This document shows positions 45,192-55,661 of a stretch of 64,000 nt of DNA, piece after piece. Made by a program: the position numbers and the translations under genes. Numbering within the stretch: position 1 is the first letter of the stretch; the number at the start of each line of letters is the position of its first letter. The notes under the pieces were generated by a model. The model saw only the letters and a list, made by a program, of their open reading frames with translations, did not search any database and had not been told where the DNA came from. This stretch comes from JAIBJN01 sp963847985 (GTDB lineage Bacteria; Actinomycetota; Thermoleophilia; Gaiellales; Gaiellaceae), in contig CAWKBS010000001.1 in NCBI GenBank assembly GCA_963847985.1, forward strand, positions 62,001 to 126,000, in the 5' to 3' direction.

Positions 45192-45212
45192 GCTCCGGCG
45201 CCGGCGCCCCGT

Positions 45213-46145
45213 CTACGACGGCGCCGGGCTGTCGTCCTCGCTCGGCCCCTCGCCTTCGGTGGAATCCTCTTCGTCGGCCTCGAGGACGGCCTCCGGCTCG
45301 GTTACCGGCTCGTCGTGCGGCTCGGACGGCAGGGCCTCGGGCTCGATCTCAGGTTCGTCGAGCTCGGCCTCAACGGTTTCGGGATCGGCAGCGACGGGCG
45401 GGCCCGTCGACGCGGAGTCGAGGGGGCCGATCGTGGCCTCCGCCGCCTTGACGATCGCGTCCACTGCCTCGTGGATCGCGGCGTCGCCGTGCCCCGCGGC
45501 CGAGAGAAGCTGCTCGGCGCCCATGCGGGCCCGCTGGACGATCAGCTCGGCCTGCGCACGCGCCCAGTCGAGCGTCTGCTCGACCTCTGCCCGCGCGGAG
45601 TTCGTCAGCTCGGTGGCCTGGTGGCGGGACTGCTCGGTCAGCCGGTTGCCGCGCCCCTCGGCCTCGCGCAGCTCGGCGGTCGCGTCGCGGTTCGCCTTGG
45701 TCAGAATCTCACGAGACTCCTTGCGCGCCGCGCTCAGGATCTCCGTGCGCTGCCGTTCCGTCTCCTGGCGAATGCGCGCGATCTCCGCCTCCTGCTGCTG
45801 AAGCTCCATCTGCTTCTCGCGGATCTCCACCTCGGCGCGGCCGACCTGCTTCGCGGCGGCCTCTTGGGCGTCGCGCTCGATCGTGTCGGCGAATTCGGCC
45901 GCTCCGCGCACGATGTGAAGCGCGTCCATGCGGACGGCGTGGCCGGAGGGCTCGGTGATCGCGCTCTTGGGCGCCGCCTGGAGCACCCGGAGGTTGGCCT
46001 GGAGAGAGGTGACGTGGCGGCGGAAGGCGTCGAAGGCCTCCTGCACCTTCGCCCGCTCGTACCCGTCCGTCGAGCTCGGCAGGTCTTCGATCCTCGGTAG
46101 GGGCGTCAGGCCCGGCCGGGCCCTCCCCGGTTCTCGCGTGGACAT
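45213..46145 (-). CDS. long coiled-coil protein, DivIVA-like
   Basis: A 310-residue soluble protein. Residues 20-60 resemble the DivIVA/SepIVA N-terminal helix (DGYERAKVQEAFDAFRRHVTSLQANLRVL). Residues 85-230 are an almost unbroken coiled coil (EVEIREKQMELQQQEAEIARIRQETERQRTEI, SARKESREILTKANRDATAELREAEGRG). The tail is strongly acidic (VEAELDEPEIEPEALPSE...). The ATG at 46145 is preceded by a GGAGGGGAGG tract. Such proteins organise poles or septa. Its neighbours, a proline-rich membrane protein and an RlpA-like wall protein, fit a cell-envelope unit. The exact role is unknown. Confidence 0.7.
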   Translation of the reverse strand: MSTREPGRARPGLTPLPRIEDLPSSTDGYERAKVQEAFDAFRRHVTSLQANLRVLQAAPKSAITEPSGHAVRMDALHIVRGAAEFADTIERDAQEAAAKQVGRAEVEIREKQMELQQQEAEIARIRQETERQRTEILSAARKESREILTKANRDATAELREAEGRGNRLTEQSRHQATELTNSARAEVEQTLDWARAQAELIVQRARMGAEQLLSAAGHGDAAIHEAVDAIVKAAEATIGPLDSASTGPPVAADPETVEAELDEPEIEPEALPSEPHDEPVTEPEAVLEADEEDSTEGEGPSEDDSPAPS

Positions 46146-46239
46146 GTTCGCTACGCCTCCCCTCCGCATTCTGAACGCGGATTCACCACAAGTATGCCCT
46201 TCCTCACCGGCCGGATGGCAAGAATCTCTTTAGGGGCTC

Positions 46240-47991
46240 TCAGTCGGGCTTCGCACGGAGCTGAATTCCAAGCTCCCGAAGCAGTTCCTCCTCCACCTCG
46301 GAAGGCGCTCCGCTCATGGGATCGACGCCTGCCTGGTTCTTGGGGAACGCGATCATGTCGCGGAGGTTCGGCTCGCGGCCGAGGGCCATCAGCATGCGCT
46401 CGATCCCGAAGGCGATCCCCCCGTGCGGCGGCGCGCCCATCGCCAACGCGTCGAGGAGAAAGCCGAACTTCCGGCTCTGCTCGTCCTCGGAGAGCTGGAG
46501 CGTGGAGAAGACCTGAGCCTGCAGCTCCTTCTCATGGATCCGGAACGAGCCGCCGCCGATCTCGATGCCGTTGACGACGAGGTCGTACGCCAGCGCTGTA
46601 GCCGCGCCCGGATCGGAGACGACGAGCTCCTCGGACCCCGGCGCGGGCCGGGTGAACGGATGGTGGACTGCCTTCCATCGCCCCGCCTCTTCGTCCCGCT
46701 CGAACATGGGAAAGTCCGTGATCCAGACGAAGCGCCAGGCCTCCTCGTCGACGAGGTCGAGCTCGCGAGCCAGGTGCAGGCGGAGCGCGCCGAGCACCCG
46801 CGCGGCGACGGCCGGCTCGTCGGCGGCGAACAGCACGGTCGAGCCGGCATCGGCCCGGAAGAGCCCCAGCTCCTCCTCGGAGAGGAACTTGGCGATCGGC
46901 GAGCGCACCTCCCCCTCCTCGGCGAAGACGAGGTACGCGAGGCCCTTGGCGCCCCACTCCTTCGCAACCGCCTCCAGCCGCTCCAGCTCCGCGCGCGAAA
47001 ACGCCTGCGGGACACGCAGGAACCGCACCGCCGTCGCGTTGGAGAAGACGCCGAACTCGGACCCGCGAGTCGCGTCCGTCGCATCCTCGATCTCGAGGCC
47101 GAAGCGAAGGTCCGGCTTGTCGCTCCCGTAGCGGGCCTGGGCCTCCGCATGGGTCATGCGGGCGAACGGGGTCTCGAGCTCGACCCCGATGCCCTCGCGC
47201 CAGACCGACGCACACATCCGCTCCATCAGCGCGAACAGGTACTCCTGCTCGGGAAAGGCCATCTCGACGTCGAGCTGGGTGATCTCCTGGACGCGATCCG
47301 CGCGCAGGTCTTCGTCCCGGAAGCAGATCGCGATCTGGTAGTAGCGGTCGAAGCCGCTGATCACGAGGAGCTGCTTGAGGATCTGCGGCGACTGCGGCAG
47401 CGCGAAGAAGCGCCCCTGTTGGAGGCGGCTGGGCACCACGAAGTCGCGCGCGCCCTCGGGTGTTGGCTTGAAGAGGATCGGCGTCTGGATGTCGAGGAAG
47501 CCGTCCGCCTCCATCTCGCGCCGGATCGTGGAGACCAGCCCTGCCCGTAGCCGTAGGTTGCGCTGCATCCGCGGACGCCGGAGGTCCAGCCAGCGATAAC
47601 GGAGCCGCAACGTCTCGTCGACCCCCTCCTCGTCGAGCTGGAACGGCAGCGGCGTCGAGCGCGACAGGATCTCGAGCCGGTCGACCTGCAGCTCGACGGT
47701 CCCGGTCGGCAGGTCGGGGTTGATGTTCTCGGGCGCGCGCTCGACCACCTCGCCCTCGGCGCGGAGGACGAACTCGTTGCGGATCTGGTGCGCGGAGTCG
47801 GCCGCTTCGAGAGCCCGCTCCGGATTGACCACGAGCTGGCAGATCCCGCCCGCATCGCGGAGATCGACGAAGATCAGCCCGCCGTGGTCGCGGCGCGAGT
47901 CCACCCAGCCGGCCAACGTAAGCCGCCGGCCGACATCCTCGGGGCCGACCTCCCCGCACATCCTGTCACGCCATTGCTTCGAAGCCGTCAC
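46240..47991 (-). CDS. aspS: aspartyl-tRNA synthetase (aspartate/asparagine type likely)
   Basis: Class II synthetase with 583 residues: OB-fold anticodon domain (RRLTLAGWVDSRRDHGGLIFVDLRD), motif 2 region FRDEDLRADRVQEITQLDVEMAF, the bacterial GAD insertion domain (FSRAELERLEAVAKEWGAKGLAYLVF), and motif 3 APPHGGIAFGIERMLMAL. With no gatCAB visible in the window I cannot tell if it is discriminating. The GTG at 47991 overlaps the hisS stop (GTGA), a stop codon that lies just past repeat copy 4. Confidence 0.97.
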   Translation of the reverse strand: MTASKQWRDRMCGEVGPEDVGRRLTLAGWVDSRRDHGGLIFVDLRDAGGICQLVVNPERALEAADSAHQIRNEFVLRAEGEVVERAPENINPDLPTGTVELQVDRLEILSRSTPLPFQLDEEGVDETLRLRYRWLDLRRPRMQRNLRLRAGLVSTIRREMEADGFLDIQTPILFKPTPEGARDFVVPSRLQQGRFFALPQSPQILKQLLVISGFDRYYQIAICFRDEDLRADRVQEITQLDVEMAFPEQEYLFALMERMCASVWREGIGVELETPFARMTHAEAQARYGSDKPDLRFGLEIEDATDATRGSEFGVFSNATAVRFLRVPQAFSRAELERLEAVAKEWGAKGLAYLVFAEEGEVRSPIAKFLSEEELGLFRADAGSTVLFAADEPAVAARVLGALRLHLARELDLVDEEAWRFVWITDFPMFERDEEAGRWKAVHHPFTRPAPGSEELVVSDPGAATALAYDLVVNGIEIGGGSFRIHEKELQAQVFSTLQLSEDEQSRKFGFLLDALAMGAPPHGGIAFGIERMLMALGREPNLRDMIAFPKNQAGVDPMSGAPSEVEEELLRELGIQLRAKPD

Positions 47992-49292
47992 GCTTCCGGC
48001 ACATCCTGCGCGCCACGCGTGCGCTTTTCAGCGTTAGGCTCAGAAGCGGGTGGTGGGCCGGGGTGCCCCAAGACGGTCGCGGCGATTTCGGAGATCGGGA
48101 AGGGCTCGCCGACGTCCGCACCCTCGGCTCGAAGCGCTGCCGTCTCGCCGGTCACGCGCACCACGAGACGAGCGCCCGTGCGGCCCGCCTGTGTCATCTG
48201 GCCCTTGAACGAGCGCCCGGCGTAGTCGGTGTCTGCGCGCAGCCCCGAGCGCCGAAGCTCCGCGACCTGCGCGAGCACGGCCGGCCGGTCCGCGGGGCCG
48301 TCGCAAACGACGAACACGTCCAGGGCGGCCCGCTCCGACTCTCTCGCGATCGACATGACCATGCGCTCGACCCCGGCGGCCCACCCGACGCCCGGCGTGG
48401 GCGCACCGCCGATCTCCTCGATCAGGTAGTCGTAGCGGCCCCCCGCGCAGATGCTCGCCTGCGCCGCGTCGAGGCCCTCGTTCACGAACTCGAACACGGT
48501 TCGCGTGTAGTAGTCGAGGCCACGCACGAGCGTCGGGACGAGCTCGTAGTCGACGCCGTAGGCGGCGAGGACTGCGCGGACCTCGGCGAAGTGCTCGCGG
48601 CACGACGCGCAGAGGGAATCCCCGATCGTCGGCGCGGTCGCTAGCACCCGGCGGACAGCCTCGTTCTTCGTGTCGAAGACGCGCAGCGGGCTCACCTCCG
48701 ACCGGCGGATCGTCTCCTCGTCGAGCTCGTCCCGGCGCGCGGCGAGGAATGCCTGCAACTGCTCGACGTACGCCGGACGGCACGCGCGGTCGCCGATCGA
48801 GTTCAGCTCGAGGCGTGTGTGCCCGATGCCGGCGCGCCGCTCGATCTCCGTGAAGAGCTGGATGAGCTCGGCGTCCACCGCAGGATCGTCGGAGCCCATC
48901 GCCTCGAACCCGATCTGCCAGAACTCGCGGTACCTGCCCTTCTGCGGCGCCGCGTAGCGGTACATGGGCCCGACGTAGTAGGTCTTGACCGGCTGCGGCT
49001 GGCGCTGGAGGCCGTGCTCGAGGTAGGCGCGCGCCACCGGAGCCGTGCCCTCGGGCCGCAACGTCAGCTGCCGCCCGCCGCGGTCCTCGAACGTGTACAT
49101 CTCCTTCTGCACGACGTCGGAGCCCTGGCCCGCCGTCCGGGTGAAGAGCTCGGTGTCCTCGAACGTGGGTGTGACGACGAGCCCGTACCCGTAGGCCTCG
49201 GCGGTCGAGCGGGCGGCGTCGAGAACAGTGAGCCGGGCCGGCTGATCCGCCGGCAGGACGTCGAGGGTGCCGCGCGGCGCCTGGAGCTTCAC
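47988..49292 (-). CDS. hisS: histidyl-tRNA synthetase with repeat-derived C-terminus
   Basis: Class II synthetase, 434 residues: KLQAPRGTLDVLPADQPAR, LRPEGTAPVARAYLEHG, RYREFWQIGFEAMGS, LVRGLDYYTRTVFEF, ICAGGRYDYLIEEIGG and the anticodon domain DVFVVCDGPADRPAVL to EPFPISEIAATVLG. The normal domain ends about there. The last ~25 residues (HPGPPPASEPNAEKRTRG...) are translated from repeat copy 4. The GTG at 49292 overlaps the MBL gene stop (GTGA). hisS-aspS next to an MBL hydrolase is a known actinobacterial arrangement. Confidence 0.96.
   Translation of the reverse strand: MKLQAPRGTLDVLPADQPARLTVLDAARSTAEAYGYGLVVTPTFEDTELFTRTAGQGSDVVQKEMYTFEDRGGRQLTLRPEGTAPVARAYLEHGLQRQPQPVKTYYVGPMYRYAAPQKGRYREFWQIGFEAMGSDDPAVDAELIQLFTEIERRAGIGHTRLELNSIGDRACRPAYVEQLQAFLAARRDELDEETIRRSEVSPLRVFDTKNEAVRRVLATAPTIGDSLCASCREHFAEVRAVLAAYGVDYELVPTLVRGLDYYTRTVFEFVNEGLDAAQASICAGGRYDYLIEEIGGAPTPGVGWAAGVERMVMSIARESERAALDVFVVCDGPADRPAVLAQVAELRRSGLRADTDYAGRSFKGQMTQAGRTGARLVVRVTGETAALRAEGADVGEPFPISEIAATVLGHPGPPPASEPNAEKRTRGAQDVPEA
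48008..48069. repeat. dispersed intergenic repeat, copy 4 (inside hisS end)
   Basis: GCCACG (48012-48017), 17 bases, TAGGCT (48035-48040), then AAGCGGGTGGTGGG and a shortened GGGGTGCCCC end. It is diverged from copies 1-3 by a few changes. The hisS frame reads through the whole element in the reverse sense and stops just beyond it. Confidence 0.8.
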
Positions 49293-49936
49293 GGCGCGGC
49301 GGCCCGGAGCTCGCCGAGGAACGGGTTCGTGGCCAGCTCCCGCTCGAGCGTCGTCGCCGGGCCGTGGCCCGGGTACACGATCGTCTCGGGGGGAAGGGTC
49401 TCCATCAGCATCCGGATCGAGGCCACGAGGGCCTCCCAGCTTGCTCCCGGCCGGTCGTAGCGGCCTACCGATCCCGCGAAGAGGACGTCGCCGGAAAAGA
49501 GACAGCCGTCGGCCGCATATGCCAGATGGCCGGCGGTGTGCCCAGGCACCCGAAGGGTCTGCAGCTCGATGCCCGCGAGCGTCAACTGCTCGTCTCCCTC
49601 GAGCGCGACCTCCGGCACGTGCGGCCGAATCTCCACGTCGACACCCGGCGGAAGGGAGTCGCCGGGCTGCTCGAGCATCGTGCGTTCCGCAGCCGGCATG
49701 TGCACCGGGGCCCCGGTCGCCTCGACCAGCTCGGCGACGCCGGCGACGTGGTCGAGGTCGCCGTGCGTCACGAGGATCGCGGCGCAGCGTGAGGTCCCGA
49801 GCGCCTCCAGAATCCGCCCGAACTCCCCGGGCCAGCCCGGGTCGACCACGATCGCCTCGCCGGCGGCGGGGCGACGAACGACGTAGCAGTTCGACTGGTA
49901 CACGCCCAGGGGAAGCTGGTCGACCTCGAGAGCCAT
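49289..49936 (-). CDS. metallo-beta-lactamase fold hydrolase (glyoxalase II-like)
   Basis: A 215-residue MBL-fold protein. Metal-site motifs are VTHGDLDHV (the usual HxHxDH reads H-G-D-L-D-H, so one His is Asp), LRVPGHTAGHLAY, LFSGDVLFAGSVGRYDRPGA and VYPGHGPATTLERE. The order fits glyoxalase II-like thioester hydrolases. The same kind of gene sits beside hisS in mycobacteria (Rv2581c). TAGACT (49946-49951) lies nine bases before the ATG; the gene is divergent from a cupin gene. The substrate is not known. Confidence 0.88.
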   Translation of the reverse strand: MALEVDQLPLGVYQSNCYVVRRPAAGEAIVVDPGWPGEFGRILEALGTSRCAAILVTHGDLDHVAGVAELVEATGAPVHMPAAERTMLEQPGDSLPPGVDVEIRPHVPEVALEGDEQLTLAGIELQTLRVPGHTAGHLAYAADGCLFSGDVLFAGSVGRYDRPGASWEALVASIRMLMETLPPETIVYPGHGPATTLERELATNPFLGELRAAAP

Positions 49937-50015
49937 CGGTCGGTGAGTCTACGCCGTCCCGCGCCCGGCCACGCGCACCCCGCCGCACCCCCCGGTCCCC
50001 TAGACTTCGGCCGGG

Positions 50016-50366
50016 ATGCAGACCTGGAGGCTCGCGGAGATCGAGACGCCGGGCGGGAGTCGCTCCCCGGTCGTGCTCCGAAGTGAGGACGAGGCGCGGG
50101 CCGTGCTCGTCGGCCTCGATCCCGGACAGGAGCTCGGGGACCACCAGGTCAAAGAGCACGCCTGGATCGTGGTCGTGGCCGGATCGGCGACGTTCCGCGC
50201 CGGCGACGAGCAGATCGAGGCTTCCGCGGGCACGCTCGTCCGCTTCGAGCCCGACGAGCGCCACTCGGTCGGAACCGACTCGGGCGCTCGCCTGCTCATC
50301 CTGCTCGCCCCCTGGCCCGGCCCGGGCCACTACCGGGGCCAGGAGAAGGCTCAGGCGACCGGCTAG
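50016..50366 (+). CDS. cupin-domain protein
   Basis: A 116-residue single cupin. Motif 1 is LGDHQVKEHAWIVVVAGSATF (two His and a Glu in the usual metal positions) and motif 2 is LVRFEPDERHSVGTDSGARLLI (His). It probably binds one metal ion. It stands alone on the plus strand, with TAGACT (50001-50006) nine bases before the ATG and divergent from the MBL gene. Its stop overlaps the stop of the next gene on the other strand. Function unknown. Confidence 0.85.
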   Translation: MQTWRLAEIETPGGSRSPVVLRSEDEARAVLVGLDPGQELGDHQVKEHAWIVVVAGSATFRAGDEQIEASAGTLVRFEPDERHSVGTDSGARLLILLAPWPGPGHYRGQEKAQATG

Positions 50367-50779
50367 GGACCTGCCCGGCGCGCCGGGCCGTGGGTCTTCT
50401 CGTAGCGACGCCAGAGCATGCGGTAGACGAAGACGTCCACGACGTAGCTCAACGGCATGAAGAACGCGAGCAGGAGCAGGACGTTCAGGATCAGGCCGGC
50501 GACGGTCAGGTCCGGAGCCGTGATGTAGATGAAGATGGCGATCAGGGGCGCGAAGATCGCGGTACGGCGCAGCACCTTCCTGAAGGACGGCTTCGCGACG
50601 GGCTTGCCGTGGCGGTCGACCGGCCCCGCAGGCACCTTGCCGGGCTTGCCGTTCTTGACGACGACATCGGTCTCGCGCGGGCTTTCGAGGACCTCTTCGC
50701 CCTCCTCGGTCTCGAGGACGTACTCGTACTCGTGACGCTGGAGCTTCTCTCGCTTCTTGCGCTGTTTCCGACTCGCCAT
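50363..50779 (-). CDS. small two-helix membrane protein with basic N-terminus
   Basis: A 138-residue protein: a highly basic, charged cytoplasmic start (ASRKQRKKREKLQRHEYEYVLETEEGEEVLES), a linker (VDRHGKPVAKPSFRKVLRR), then two hydrophobic helices (AIFAPLIAIFIYITA and GLILNVLLLLAFFMPLSYVVDVFVY) and a basic end. I do not recognise it. The ATG shares one base with the stop of the 83-residue gene upstream (TGATG), so the two membrane proteins are made together, downstream of hutI. Confidence 0.68.
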   Translation of the reverse strand: MASRKQRKKREKLQRHEYEYVLETEEGEEVLESPRETDVVVKNGKPGKVPAGPVDRHGKPVAKPSFRKVLRRTAIFAPLIAIFIYITAPDLTVAGLILNVLLLLAFFMPLSYVVDVFVYRMLWRRYEKTHGPARRAGP

Positions 50780-51030
50780 CAGGCCACCTCGATCAGCACG
50801 CCAATGAGCACGACCACCCCGATGAGGGCCGCCGCCGCGACGAACGCCCCCGGGTTCCAGACCAGGTCGTTGTCCTGGCGGTACCGGGACTTCCGCGGCA
50901 CGCCGTGACCGTGGCTGTCGGACGATTCCGTGGCCGGGTCCGACCGCGGCCGACCGGCTGTGAGGCTCAGGGCGATCGCAACGCCCGCCAAGCCGGCGGC
51001 GATGAAGGCGAGCGGCACCCACCAGCTCAT
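50779..51030 (-). CDS. 83-residue two-helix membrane protein
   Basis: Two predicted transmembrane helices (WWVPLAFIAAGLAGVAIALSL and PGAFVAAAALIGVVVLIGVLI) joined by a polar loop with SDSHGHGVPRKSRYRQDND. No recognised family. It begins four bases after the hutI stop and is coupled to the following 138-residue membrane gene. Being at the end of the hut operon could be read-through only. Confidence 0.68.
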   Translation of the reverse strand: MSWWVPLAFIAAGLAGVAIALSLTAGRPRSDPATESSDSHGHGVPRKSRYRQDNDLVWNPGAFVAAAALIGVVVLIGVLIEVA

Positions 51031-51034
51031 CGAC

Positions 51035-52266
51035 TCAGCGCTCCCAAGCGACTTCTCCCTCTTTCACGACGATCGCCACGTGCTCTCCTCCGAGATGGTA
51101 GGCAAGGTAGCGCCAATCGGGCACGTCGAGGAGCACGAGGTCGGCCGCGTACCCCTGTTCGATCCGGCCGAGCCGGTCGGCGCGGCCGAGCACATGGGCC
51201 GCGTTGACCGTGCACGCGGCGAGCGCCTCAGCCGGCGCCAGCCCGAGCTGGGTGCACGCGAGACTCATGACGACGGGGAGGCTCTCGCAGAACGCGCTGC
51301 CGGGATTGAAGTCCGTCGCCAACGCGACGATCGCCCCGGCGTCGACCAGTGCTCGGGCCGGAGGCATGGACAGCCCGAGGCAGATCGCGGCGACGGGGAG
51401 CAGCACGGCGGTCACGTCGCTCGAGGCAAGGGCCCGCACGCCGTCCGGTCCGGTCGCTTCGAGGTGGTCCACGCTCCTGGCACCGAGCTCGACGGCGAGA
51501 GCGACACCGCCCGCCTCGGTGAACTGATCGGCATGGAGCCGAAGTGACAGCCCCGCATCCCGGCAGGCTTCGAGATACCGGCGCGCCTGGACGGCGTCGA
51601 ACGCCCCGCGCTCGACGAAGACGTCGGCCGCCTCGGCTAGGCCGGCCGCGAGGGGAAGGACCTCGGCAAGTACGAAGTCGAGATACGCGTCGCCGTCCGG
51701 GAACTCCGGCGGGACCGCGTGGGCCGCGAGGAAGGTGGGGATCCCCCCTACCTCCCGGATCGCCCGGAGCTGGGCGAGCTCGGTGTCGCGGTCGAGCCCG
51801 TAGCCCGACTTCGCCTCGAACGTCGTCGTGCCGTGGGCCAGCATCCAGCGGCGATGCCTCTCGACGGCGGCGGCGAGTTGCGAGGCGCCCGCCGCCCGCG
51901 TGGCGCGCACCGTTGCGAGAATCCCCGCCCCTGCCGCATGGAGCTCCTCGTACGAGGCTCCGCTTGCGCGCAGCTCGAACTCGCCGGCGCGGTCGCCCGC
52001 GAAGCACGCGTGCGTGTGGCAGTCGACCAGGCCGGGCACGAGGGCCCGTCCACGTCCGTCCAGCTCGACCAGATCGCCCGGCAGGCGCGTCCGGTCGAGC
52101 GCCTTCATCGCGCCGACCGCCGCGATCCGCCCCTCCTCGCAGAGGACGTAACCGTCGGCGATCATCGTGACCTCCGCGAGCGCGCGTCCCCGCAGCGGCG
52201 CCGGTCCCCGTGACGGGGACACCACCTGGGCGAGATCGCGGATGAGGAGCGCCGGCACCTGGCGGG

Positions 52267-52270
<4 letters not shown>
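51035..52270 (-). CDS. hutI: imidazolonepropionase
   Basis: Third enzyme of histidine breakdown: hydrolyses imidazolone-5-propionate to N-formimino-glutamate. The 411 residues show the amidohydrolase metal motif PGLVDCHTHACFAGDR, EAKSGYGLDRDTE, HADQFTEAGG, DHLEATG, and ATDFNPGSAFCES. It starts with TTG at 52270 overlapping the hutU stop (TTGA). Confidence 0.97.
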
Positions 52271-53963
<1,693 letters not shown>

Positions 53964-53967
<4 letters not shown>

Positions 53968-55511
53968 TCGAGCGCTCCGACTTCGAGCTCGACCGCGGCG
54001 CTCAGGTCGCCACGGCGGACGGCGTCCGCCACCGCCTCGATGTCGCCCGAGAGCTGGCGGTCTTCGAGCAACGTCGGCGAGAGGGATCGGATCAAGCGGT
54101 GCGCGGCCCGTACGCCGGCTCCCGGCTCGAGCGGGGCGAGGAACTCCACACCCTGAGCGCCGGCGAGCAGCTCGATCGCCAGGGCTCGCTCGGCGTTCGC
54201 GAGCACCTGCAGGCACTTGAGGCCCGCCGCGTTTCCCATCGACACGTGATCCTCCTGCCCCGCGCTCGTCGGGATCGAGTCCACGCCGGCCGGATGGCAG
54301 AGCACTTTGTTCTCGCTCACGAGCGCAGCGGCGACGTACTGCGGGATCATGAAGCCGGAGTTGAGCCCGCCGTCGTGCGTGAGGAACGCTGGGAGACCGT
54401 CGGAGAGCGACGGGTTCGTGAGGCGCTCGACGCGCCTCTCCGAGATGGACGCCAGCTCCGCGAGCGCCATCGCGGTCGCGTCGAGGGCGAAGGCCAGCGG
54501 CTGGCCGTGAAAGTTGCCGTTGGAGACGAGCTCGTCGAGCTCCACGAGGACGAGTGGGTTGTCGGTCGCCGCGTTGAGCTCGACGGCGACGGTCGTCTCG
54601 GCGTAGGCGAGCAGGTCCCGGCAGGCGCCGTGCACCTGCGGTGCGCAGCGGAGCGAGTAGGCGTCCTGGACCTTGTCGCACCAGCGGTGCGCCTCGAGGA
54701 TCGCGGAGCCTTCGAGCAGGCGCAGGACATTGGCGGCGGATGTCCGCTGGCCGGCGAGCGGGCGCAGCTCGTGGATCTGAGGAAGGAAGCTCGTGCGCGA
54801 TCCCTGGAGCGCCTCGAGCGAGAGCGCGCAGGCGATGTCCGCCGCCTGCGCCAGGCGGCGGCCCCGCACGAGAGCGAGCGCACCGGCTGCGGCCATGAAC
54901 TGGGTCCCGTTGATGAGCGAGAGGCCTTCCTTCGCCTGGAGCCGTACCGGCTCCAGCTCCGCGCGCGCGAGCGCCTCGGCGCCGGAGAGCTCCTCGCCGT
55001 CGAACGTCGCCTGTCCCTCACCGACCAGGGGCAGCGCGAGGTGCGCAAGGGGCGCGAGGTCACCCGAGGCGCCGACCGAGCCGCGGCTCGGCACAACCGG
55101 GACGACGCCGCGGTTGAGGCAGGCGAGGAGCAGCTCGACCGTCTCGCCGCGGGCGCCGGAATAGCCCTTGGCGAGCGTGTTCGCCCGGAGGAGCATCGCC
55201 GCGCGGACGATCTCTTGCGGGTAGGGGTCGCCGACGCCGCACGCGTGGCTGCGGAGGAGCCGGAGCTGCAGTTCGCCGGCAAGCTCGGGTGGAATCGTCT
55301 TCGAGACGAAGCGGCCGAAGCCGGTGTTGATCCCATACGTGCTCTCACCGTCCTCGGAGCGCGCGACGCGCTCCACGACCTCGCGCGCGGCAACGAGTCT
55401 CCGCCGCCCCTCGTCGGCGAGCTCGGCGCCCACGCCCTCGACCGCGACCGCCCAGACGTCCGCCAGTGTCAGATCGTCCCCGGTCAGCGACACCGACGTC
55501 GTGAGCGCCAT
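53964..55511 (-). CDS. hutH: histidine ammonia-lyase
   Basis: Removes ammonia from L-histidine to give urocanate. The 515 residues have STYGINTGFGRF, the MIO cofactor triad Ala-Ser-Gly in SVGASGDLAPLAHL, KEGLSLINGTQ, DNPLV, GNFHGQPLA and SAGQEDHVSMG. TACACT (55519-55524) seven bases before the ATG suggests a leaderless hutHUI mRNA. ftcD, the next step, is encoded 2.6 kb away on the same strand. Confidence 0.97.
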
Positions 55512-55518
55512 CGGAGCA

Positions 55519-55524
55519 AGTGTA
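55519..55524 (-). promoter_or_regulatory. -10 box of hutHUI, TACACT
   Basis: TACACT on the minus strand, seven bases before the hutH ATG. No HutC/HutP-type operator was recognised in the 150-base gap upstream, which otherwise shows nothing of note. Confidence 0.45.
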
Positions 55525-55661
55525 TTGAGCGTCGGCGGGCGGACGAACCGCGGTGCCCGGGGCGACGACCCGGCCCTAATCGCAGACGACCGGGACGAGC
55601 GCGAGGACGAGCCAGGGTGACCGCCACCGGCGCGCACCGCTGGGCGGGCCGGGCCGGCCCG

